From an uncultured Caryophanales bacterium (GTDB lineage: Bacteria; Bacillota_I; Bacilli_A; RF39; UBA660): a DNA stretch of 6,004 nucleotides. Positions 1-5,368 of the stretch are shown piece after piece (the first letter of the stretch is position 1; the number at the start of each line of letters is the position of its first letter). The notes below the pieces were generated by a model that saw nothing but the letters and a program-made list of their open reading frames with translations, did no database searches and was not told the origin of the DNA. The DNA lies in assembly GCA_937897245.1 (NCBI GenBank), contig CALCBO010000026.1, forward strand, positions 1 to 6,004. The letters are read 5' to 3'. The position numbers and the translations under genes were made by a program.

Positions 1-1140
1 TCTATTCAATGTCAAATAGAAATTGATAAATATATAAAAGCAAAACAAAAGCTAGTAGAATTTCAATATACAAATCCTGAAAAAATAGAAAAAGCAAAAG
101 AGGATGCTAAAAAAGACGCAGAACAAGAAATAATTAAACTATCTAGTGAATATAATGTTATGGGTGTAACGGATATATCTAATTGCTATTCTTCAATATA
201 TACACATACTATATCTTGGGCTTTACTTGATAAAGAATATGCTAAAGCAAATAAGAAGGATCATCGACTTTTAGGAAATATTATAGATAATGATATTGGT
301 TTAATGCAATGTGGACAAACTAATGGATGACCTGAAGGAAGTGTGATTAGTGATTTTATAGCAGAAATAATATTAGGATATGCTGATTATTTAATCTCAG
401 AAAGAATAGAAAGTGATTTTGATTATCAAATATTAAGATATAGAGACGATTATCGCATTTTCACTAATAATAAAACACAAGCAGAAATAATTTTAAAAAT
501 AATTTCTGAAGTATTGTTAGAATTAAACATGAAATTGAATTCAAAAAAAACATATATAACGAGTAATATATTAGCTCATGCAATAAAAGAGGATCGTTTA
601 TATTTATTACATCATCCAATTATTCATAAGAGTTTTCAAAAGAGATTATATTCGATATGGGAACTTGCAAACAAATATCCGGGTTGTGGGAGTGTAAAAA
701 CTGAATTAACACATTTTTATCGTAAATTAAATAAAGTAAAGACTACCCCAGAAAATATTGAACAATTAGTTGCTATAACTATTAATATAATGTATATTTC
801 ATCTAATTATTATCCAACTTGTGTTGCTATACTAAGTAAGTTGGCATCTATTTCAAATGATTATGAATTGATTATAAAAAGAATCAGGAAGAAGTTTTCT
901 ATTATTCCTAACACTGATTATTTAGATATTTGGCTTCAAAGATTAATTTTAAAGGTAGAATATGATGTCCCTTATGAGTGTGATCTTTGTAAGAAAGTTG
1001 AGAATGTTGAAAATGATATTTGGGATTGGACATGGCTTAAAGGGAAAAAAATCAAAGAGAATTTTATAAAAAAAGATATTATTGAGTCTCTAAATATTGT
1101 AATTGATATAGATGAAGTATCAATTTTTGATTCCTATTAA
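1..1140 (+). pseudogene. Defence-type (DRT/Abi-like) reverse transcriptase, 5' partial, interrupted by one in-frame TGA
   Basis: Reading frame 1 is open from the window edge to TAA at 1138-1140 apart from TGA at 328-330. The translation carries reverse transcriptase motifs in order. Motif A is VTDISNCYSSIYTH with the catalytic Asp at 172-174. Next comes GQTNG-stop-PEGS (the TNG-x-PQGS motif), then SDFIAEIILGYAD. The YRDDYRIF active-site box has its Asp pair at 445-450, and a C-terminal region of about 220 residues follows. This motif style is known from retron-like and unknown-group/Abi antiphage reverse transcriptases, not from group II introns; I cannot assign a numbered DRT class. The stop replaces the hydrophobic residue usually found before P-Q-G, and a TTA (Leu) to TGA change would explain it. 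Termination there removes the YxDD box, so the enzyme should be inactive. A GTG at 343 opens the downstream frame but would lack motif A and has no well-spaced ribosome binding site. The N-terminus lies left of the window. All six other Trp codons in the gene are TGG, arguing against TGA being read as Trp. Confidence 0.85.
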
Positions 1141-1189
1141 AAAAATCTTTACTATATTGGAAAATATAATAACTAAAATTTAATTTGTT

Positions 1190-1202
1190 GGTATTCGATA
1201 CC
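1190..1202. promoter_or_regulatory. Perfect inverted repeat, candidate operator
   Basis: GGTAT-TCG-ATACC is a perfect 5-bp inverted repeat around three bases. Another ATACC lies at 1209-1213 and another GGTAT at 1240-1244, the latter overlapping the proposed -10 element. Four copies of one half-site within 55 bp of a promoter are compatible with a repressor or activator binding region. No regulator gene is visible in the window, so the operator role is inference. Confidence 0.35.
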
Positions 1203-1208
1203 ACTTTG

Positions 1209-1244
1209 ATACCATGAGTAAATACACTCGGTGCTAAATGGTAT
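1209..1244. repeat. Nested inverted repeat overlapping the promoter
   Basis: ATACCAT (1209-1215) is complementary to ATGGTAT (1238-1244). Inside it GAGT (1216-1219) is complementary to ACTC (1226-1229), with an unpaired GGTGCTAA on the right side. Because the outer right arm overlaps the -10 element, this is more likely a DNA-level protein site, or chance, than an RNA structure made from the same promoter. Confidence 0.3.
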
Positions 1245-1247
1245 AAT
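1239..1247 (+). promoter_or_regulatory. Extended -10 promoter for the leader
   Basis: TGG-TATAAT (1239-1247) fits an extended -10 element (TGnTATAAT). At 16-18 bp upstream there is no good -35 match, as expected for extended -10 promoters; TTGATA at 1206-1211 is too distant (30 bp). A second TATAAT at 1274-1279 is an alternative -10, also without a convincing -35. Either would start transcription just before the hairpins and terminator that follow. Confidence 0.5.
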
Positions 1248-1279
1248 ACGTATAATTAAAGTTAAATATTATATATAAT

Positions 1280-1392
1280 GTGAACTGATATGTTCACGAT
1301 AAAGTTGTAGTTTTTGAGTGGGAATAGCCATAATAGTTTCAAATGGTTATCTAGTAAATGAATAAGTGGAAGAAATTCCACTTTTTTCTTTT
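1280..1392 (+). ncRNA. Structured leader RNA, probable transcription attenuator
   Basis: Three hairpins follow one another. GTGAAC/GTTCAC (1280-1285 with 1292-1297) comes first. ATAGCCAT/ATGGTTAT (1324-1331 with 1343-1350, one G-U pair) is second, and the terminator stem (1364-1371 with 1376-1383) is third. GAGTGGGAA at 1316-1324 can also pair with the terminator 3' arm TTCCACTT (1376-1383) if one G bulges, giving a competing antiterminator. Ignoring the inserted intron, the U-tract ends only 20 nt before the start codon of the permease gene, so termination would control that operon. I do not recognise a known riboswitch or T-box. A small stand-alone regulatory RNA ending at the terminator is the main alternative. 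Confidence 0.5.
1364..1392 (+). terminator. Rho-independent terminator, target of the group II intron
   Basis: A perfect 8-bp stem, AAGTGGAA (1364-1371) and TTCCACTT (1376-1383), encloses a GAAA tetraloop (1372-1375). It is followed by a T-rich tract (TTTTCTTTT) up to 1392. The intron begins two bases later. Class C group II introns are known to insert just behind such hairpins, so the terminator also marks the insertion site. Confidence 0.88.
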
Positions 1393-1393
1393 G

Positions 1394-1924
1394 GTGTGCC
1401 GGGCATGGCATAAATCCAGTTGGAGATAAACCAACCACAGGTAGTTACCACCAAGTGTAGTGAACCACAAGCCGTTGACAGTGATGTCATGGGTGAAGGA
1501 AGTGGTGTAGCGATTCTTTTGAGCGTACGAACAGAAACTTGATGAGGCTAAATGGGGGATAAGGTTGCTAATCAAACTAAAGTCCAAAAGGTAAACGTAA
1601 AACCAAGACAGTAAATCAAGACGTTGTGAAAGAAATAGGATTCATGAATTACCCCGGGAGGTCTTATGGACGAGGAAGTCTAGTAAACTTTAAAATCAGT
1701 GATAGTACCCTCGGTCGAAAAAGGTCTGCCATAAGAAGTCAGATGAAGTCATAGTAGGTAGAAATACTGAAGGACTGAAACGTTTATAGAGTGCAAATCA
1801 CTATAAGCAATGTTTGGATAGTCCGAATATGAGAATAGCCTATAACTATGGAACGTAACCATAGAAGGTGAAGGTAGTTGGGATGTTTTCCAAATAAATT
1901 TACAAATAGAAGGAGGAGCAGCAA
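1394..1924 (+). ncRNA. Group II ribozyme 5' part (domains I-III and start of IV)
   Basis: This stretch has no protein-coding gene and forms the catalytic RNA core before the intron-encoded protein. Visible pieces are the GTGTG 5' end, the GCC-GGGCAT-GGC element (1399-1410), and an 8-bp stem TCTTATGG (1662-1669) with CCATAAGA (1729-1736) closing an internal domain. There are also three GAAGTC copies (1675-1680, 1735-1740, 1745-1750) in a segment resembling the GAAGTCAGCAGAAGTC region of known class C introns. Possible exon-binding sequences are CAAA (1573-1576) or CAAAAG (1585-1590), complementary to the last bases of the 5' exon (TTTG or CTTTTG ending at 1393). Domain boundaries within this part were not derived. 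Confidence 0.75.
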
Positions 1925-3274
1925 ATGGAATTGATGAAAGAGATTTTAAGTAAAAAGAATTTACAAATCGCAATCAAAAAGGTCAAACAAAATAAAGGAG
2001 CACCTGGAGCCGATAGAATGACAGTACAAGAGGTAGAAGACTGGTTTGACCAATATCGAGATGAAGTTATTTGTAAAATCAAGAATAAACAATATCGTCC
2101 AATGCCCGTCAAGCGTGTCTATATACCAAAACCAGATGGAAAACAAAGACCTCTAGGTATTCCTACAGTTGTAGACCGAGTCATCCAGCAAGCAATGTTA
2201 CAGGTGCTTAGTGACATCTATGAGCCAATATTTAGTGAACACAGTTATGGATTCCGTCCCAGAAGAAGTGCACACATGGCCATGGAAGAAGTATTGTACT
2301 ATTTAAATCAAGGCTATGAATGGATAGTCGATTTAGACATTGAGAAATTCTTTGATACGGTAAATCATGATAAATTAATTTCAATCTTAAGAGAGCATGT
2401 CAATGATAGTAAAACATTACATCTTATTCGAGCATATTTAAGAGCGGGGGTTCTTGATAAAGGTTTAATAAAGAGTACAACAGTAGGAACACCACAAGGT
2501 GGACCTATTAGTGTCATTTTATCTAATATCTATTTAGATAAATACGATAAAGAACTAGAATCAAGAAATCTACGCTTTGTGAGATATGCCGATGATTGTA
2601 TCATTTTCGTAAAAAGTGAAATGAGTGCAAATCGAGTGATGAAGTCAGTGACATCATGGCTAGAAAGAAAACTATTCTTGAAAGTAAGCGCAACGAAAAC
2701 AAAAGTCGTGCGTCCAACAAAAGGACAATTCCTTGGATTCACATTTCATAAGAATAGTGATAACTGGAAATGTGTACCTACAAAGGATAGAAAGAAACGT
2801 TTGTATGCAAAGATACAAGAACATCTAAAAAGAAAGCATGCTGTTTCAAGACCTTTGTCGATTACATTTACAAAAGTCAATCAAATCGTCAGAGGATGGA
2901 TAAACTATTTTAAGATAGGGAGTATTAAAATATTTATAGATAAGTTTGGACAATGGTTACGCCATAAGATACGATGTATCATCATCAAACAATGGAAGAA
3001 TCCTAAGACGATTTATAGAAACCTGATGAAACTAAATAAAGCGTGCAAATGTAAATTTAGTGAAGAAGATATCTATAAATGTGCAAATTCAAGATTAGGG
3101 TGGTACAGAAGAAGTGGATTAAATGTAGTCAATTTTGTGTTATCGCCAAAAGTTCTAGCCATAGAAAAAGGAGAAAGACCTGGATTGGTCAATCCCCTTG
3201 AATACTATCTTAAGAGTTTGTCATTCGATATAAATGTAGAGCCGTATACGAGACCCGTACGTACGGTTCAATGA
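1925..3274 (+). CDS. ltrA: Group II intron reverse transcriptase/maturase
   Basis: This 449-residue protein copies the intron RNA into DNA during retrohoming and helps the intron fold and splice. The start ATG is preceded by AGGAGG (1911-1916) at an 8-nt spacing. An N-terminal NKGAPGADRMTV motif leads into RT motifs: KPDGKQRPLGIPTVVDRVIQ, YGFRPRRSAH, VDLDIEKFF (Asp138 likely catalytic), GTPQGGPISVILSNIYLD and YADD (residues 221-224). The maturase (X) domain follows at about 300-400, including IVRGWINYFK. No HNH endonuclease with its cysteine pairs is present and the protein is short, as in class C-type intron proteins that prime cDNA without cutting the second strand. The last 12 codons run through catalytic domain V, and the TGA stop lies just behind it in domain VI. 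Expression depends on transcription passing the terminator at 1364-1392, or on a promoter inside the intron that I did not identify. Confidence 0.95.
   Translation: MELMKEILSKKNLQIAIKKVKQNKGAPGADRMTVQEVEDWFDQYRDEVICKIKNKQYRPMPVKRVYIPKPDGKQRPLGIPTVVDRVIQQAMLQVLSDIYEPIFSEHSYGFRPRRSAHMAMEEVLYYLNQGYEWIVDLDIEKFFDTVNHDKLISILREHVNDSKTLHLIRAYLRAGVLDKGLIKSTTVGTPQGGPISVILSNIYLDKYDKELESRNLRFVRYADDCIIFVKSEMSANRVMKSVTSWLERKLFLKVSATKTKVVRPTKGQFLGFTFHKNSDNWKCVPTKDRKKRLYAKIQEHLKRKHAVSRPLSITFTKVNQIVRGWINYFKIGSIKIFIDKFGQWLRHKIRCIIIKQWKNPKTIYRNLMKLNKACKCKFSEEDIYKCANSRLGWYRRSGLNVVNFVLSPKVLAIEKGERPGLVNPLEYYLKSLSFDINVEPYTRPVRTVQ
3239..3269 (+). ncRNA. Group II intron domain V
   Basis: GAGCCGTA (3239-3246) pairs with TACGGTTC (3262-3269, one G-U pair). 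Above it TACG (3247-3250) pairs with CGTA (3256-3259) around a five-base loop, and CG (3260-3261) forms the characteristic two-base bulge. The catalytic triad is AGC (3240-3242). This is the most conserved part of the ribozyme and holds the catalytic metal site. It overlaps the 3' end of the maturase coding sequence. Confidence 0.92.
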
Positions 3275-3317
3275 GAGGGACGAAAATAATTATAAAATTA
3301 TTTTCTCTCTACTCTAT
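3273..3317 (+). ncRNA. Group II intron domain VI with branch point, and 3' splice site
   Basis: GAG (3273-3275) pairs with CTC (3312-3314), leaving A3311 bulged. The stem continues through 3276-3282 with 3305-3310 (one G-U pair and one bulged C) into a long A/T helix of AAAATAATT (3283-3291) and AATTATTTT (3296-3304). A3311 sits at position -7 relative to the AT end at 3317, which fits lariat formation. This pairing is the main support for the 3' boundary. Confidence 0.85.
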
Positions 3318-3323
3318 ACTTAT

Positions 3324-3330
3324 AAGGAGG
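3324..3330 (+). promoter_or_regulatory. Ribosome binding site that sets the permease start
   Basis: AAGGAGG lies 6 nt before ATG 3337 and just 6 nt inside the 3' exon. It decides the start at 3337. The longer in-frame start at 3271 lies within intron domain V/VI, has no ribosome binding site and would encode spliced-out sequence. Confidence 0.9.
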
Positions 3331-3336
3331 TTTTTG

Positions 3337-5367
3337 ATGAAGAAATTATTAACAGTAATGGTAGGGTTATTAGCGTTTTTAATGGTATTTATGAGTTTTA
3401 ATGACATTAATATGAACCAAGGAACTAATCTGCATCTGGTTGCAGAAAATACAGCTAAAGCTTTAGGTGAGAATACTTATTATGTTTCTTTGAAAAATGT
3501 TGATAATACATTAATTAATGATTTGGTTAGTTTTGGCTCAAACCATAAAATAACTTATGTTATAAATAATAGTTATAAAGATGATAATTGTTTATATACT
3601 ATATTTGATCATTATCTTTTTAGTAATAATGAAGCTATTTTATGTAATTATGATATTGAAACTAATAATGCAATTGATTTTTCAAAAGTAAGTAATAAAT
3701 ATTATAGTACGGCTGAAGATAATAATAGTAATGGTATAATAAGAATTTTGGATAATAACTTTTTTGATCGCTATTTAGAAATTCATCATTTTAAAAGTAT
3801 AGGTACTTTTCAAAGTGATAGTTCTATCTATTTTCAGGTAGTTTGTAGTCAAGACACTTTTAAGGAGTTTCTTGATTGGATAAGTGATAGATATGAGTTT
3901 ACTGATTTAACGAATCAGATGAGTAGCGTGGTATTATATGAAGACTATGAGGTTGTTAGTAAACAGGTAAAACAATTATTGAAAATTGGAATTTTGTTAT
4001 GCATTTCAATTATGGCTGTTATTATAATTAGAAAGCAAAGAACATATATGATTCAAAGAATGATGGGAACATCGACTTTTAGAATTGTTTTTAGGGAATT
4101 TGGTAAGTTATTTGTGTTTCTAATTCTTGATTTTACAGTAATTTGTTTTTTTAGTTTTATCTTTTTATGTAGAGAAAATAGTGCTAGCAGAACTTCATTT
4201 ATGTTTGATATATTTGGCTTTGTAGGTTTATTTATAGTTGTTTTAGCTGTTATATGGCTATTGATTTCTATATTTATCCAGATGGTAAGCTCAGTTAAAT
4301 ATTTGAATACTAATCATCATTTTGATAAGTTATTTTATACTCAGACTATCATTAGAGTGATTGTAATTGTTATTTTGATTGGTCCAATAATGAATAGTAT
4401 TGATAGTGCTAAACCTTATATAAGTAATTATATGACTGTCAAAGATATGAAAGAAATGATTGTTGACATGTATTCTTTTGATTATATTCCTGAAAGAAGT
4501 GAAAATATCTTTTATGATTTTTATGATGAAGCATATTATTGCAACTTTAGTTCATATTACAGTAATTATCGATTAATAGAAGAGGATGATACTATTAAGG
4601 AAGATATATATCCTTATCCATTTATTAGAGTGAATGAAAAGTATATGGATGATTATCATCCTATTTATGATTTAAATGGTAATAAGTTAGATTTAGATGA
4701 TTTTGTGAATAATACAATATTTATTCCTGAAGAATTTAAAGATGGAGATTTATCAATGTATCAGATTGATAATGAAGATATCGTATATATAAAAAATACA
4801 GGTGATTTTTATAATTACAAACTAGAAGAACCTTTTAAATTAACTAATCCAATAATTTATTTGGAACGAGAATATAGTTTTGAAACCAAAATACAAAGTT
4901 ATTTTTTTAAAACAAACAATATAAAAAACTTACAAAATCAATTAGACCTATATAGTACTAAACGTGGAGAAATGAAATTAATAAGTACTCAGTATCGATA
5001 TGATTATTTTAGTAATAGTTTATTTCAAGAGGTTATTGAATTTGGATTACTAGTATTAATATATGCTGTTATGTTGGTAGTTTTAGTTGTCCAGTCTTTA
5101 TTAGTTTATTTTAATGAACATGGTAAGTTAGTAGCAATATCATATAGTTTAGGTAGAGGGAAGATACGAAGATATTTTGATTTAATAATGGTTAATATCT
5201 TAAGTTATGTTGGAATCTTAATAGCAGGGTATATGATGAATTTAAAGAAGAGTTATCTGTTTATTTTTATGGTTCTATTATTTATGGGAGACTTGATCAT
5301 TACAATGTGTTATAGCAAATATTTAGAAAAACAGAAATTGGTAGTGTTGTTGAAGGGAGGAAACTAA
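3337..5367 (+). CDS. Bacteriocin-associated ABC permease/immunity-like membrane protein
   Basis: This 676-residue polytopic membrane protein resembles, in length, layout and neighbours, the 'bacteriocin-associated integral membrane (putative immunity)' family found next to lactococcin 972-type export ATPases. That is recognition from memory, not a search. Hydrophobic segments are at about residues 3-20, 215-232, 258-278, 292-316, 337-352, 569-592, 617-634 and 640-659. Two large hydrophilic regions (21-213 and 353-568), rich in Asn, Asp and Tyr, probably face outside. This resembles MacB/FtsX-like permeases with extracytoplasmic domains, and the likely role is peptide export or protection against a peptide. 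The next gene starts one base after the stop, so the two form an operon with an ATPase. There is no promoter in the 19 nt between the intron and the start codon, so transcription must come through the intron or from within it. The substrate is unknown and no bacteriocin gene is visible. Confidence 0.72.
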   Translation: MKKLLTVMVGLLAFLMVFMSFNDINMNQGTNLHLVAENTAKALGENTYYVSLKNVDNTLINDLVSFGSNHKITYVINNSYKDDNCLYTIFDHYLFSNNEAILCNYDIETNNAIDFSKVSNKYYSTAEDNNSNGIIRILDNNFFDRYLEIHHFKSIGTFQSDSSIYFQVVCSQDTFKEFLDWISDRYEFTDLTNQMSSVVLYEDYEVVSKQVKQLLKIGILLCISIMAVIIIRKQRTYMIQRMMGTSTFRIVFREFGKLFVFLILDFTVICFFSFIFLCRENSASRTSFMFDIFGFVGLFIVVLAVIWLLISIFIQMVSSVKYLNTNHHFDKLFYTQTIIRVIVIVILIGPIMNSIDSAKPYISNYMTVKDMKEMIVDMYSFDYIPERSENIFYDFYDEAYYCNFSSYYSNYRLIEEDDTIKEDIYPYPFIRVNEKYMDDYHPIYDLNGNKLDLDDFVNNTIFIPEEFKDGDLSMYQIDNEDIVYIKNTGDFYNYKLEEPFKLTNPIIYLEREYSFETKIQSYFFKTNNIKNLQNQLDLYSTKRGEMKLISTQYRYDYFSNSLFQEVIEFGLLVLIYAVMLVVLVVQSLLVYFNEHGKLVAISYSLGRGKIRRYFDLIMVNILSYVGILIAGYMMNLKKSYLFIFMVLLFMGDLIITMCYSKYLEKQKLVVLLKGGN

Positions 5368-5368
5368 T

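Larger units (their letters stand above)
1141..1393 (+). other. Non-coding intergenic region and leader
   Basis: These 253 bases lie between the reverse transcriptase stop and the group II intron. The ATGs I checked open only tiny frames without a ribosome binding site; the longest starts at 1358 and reads through the terminator. I find no bacteriocin precursor gene here. The region holds inverted half-sites (1190-1244), an extended -10 promoter (1239-1247), hairpins at 1280-1297 and 1324-1350, and a strong terminator (1364-1392). The upstream gene has no strong terminator of its own directly after its stop. Confidence 0.7.
1394..3317 (+). mobile_element. Complete group II intron, class C-like
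   Basis: The intron starts with the canonical GTGTG at 1394 and ends in AT at 3316-3317, giving 1924 nt. Its 5' end (GTGTGCCGGGCATGGC) resembles, from memory, the class IIC intron of Oceanobacillus iheyensis. Domain V lies at 3239-3269 and domain VI at 3273-3314, with bulged A3311 seven positions from the 3' end (counting the A), the usual branch-point location. The open reading frame at 1925-3274 encodes a reverse transcriptase/maturase without an endonuclease domain. Insertion directly behind a terminator hairpin also fits class C, though class D is possible because domain V carries an AGC triad (3240-3242). Both ends and the reading frame look intact, so it may be active. Splicing would join ...CTTTTG (1388-1393) to ACTTATAAGG (3318-3327). 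Confidence 0.88.

Noticed and set aside
328..330. TGA read as Trp (mycoplasma-like code) or as selenocysteine
   Set aside because: All Trp codons I counted in the reverse transcriptase, maturase and permease are TGG, which is unexpected in an AT-rich genome using TGA for Trp. Reverse transcriptases have no known selenocysteine at this position and I see no obvious SECIS hairpin. The maturase TGA is not decisive because TAA follows five codons later.
1151..1172. Weak ATATT/AATAT hairpin after the reverse transcriptase stop as a terminator
   Set aside because: The stem is only about five A/T pairs with no T-tract, which is too weak to call.
1226..1247. Resemblance of ACTCGGTGC and ATGGTATAAT to tracrRNA and CRISPR repeat fragments
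   Set aside because: The matches are short and in the wrong order, there is no repeat array or anti-repeat, and no cas gene is present.
1358..1393. Short ORF from ATG 1358 that would continue across the spliced junction for about 40 codons
   Set aside because: It has no ribosome binding site, its codons lie in the terminator stem and T-tract, and the second part overlaps the permease start in another frame; it is most likely chance.
1351..2742. Minus-strand open frames of 60-80 codons across the intron
   Set aside because: They are short, overlap the ribozyme or the maturase gene, lack ribosome binding sites and show no recognisable protein features.
1388..3323. A TTGACT -35 box that would form at the empty site (TTG of the 5' exon plus ACT of the 3' exon)
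   Set aside because: No -10 lies 16-18 bp downstream in the joined sequence; that position is already within the ribosome binding site and start codon region.
3271..3336. Longer in-frame start for the permease (22 extra N-terminal residues from ATG 3271)
   Set aside because: It lies in intron domain VI, has no ribosome binding site, and would be removed by splicing. ATG 3337 has AAGGAGG at ideal spacing and begins a typical MKK membrane start.
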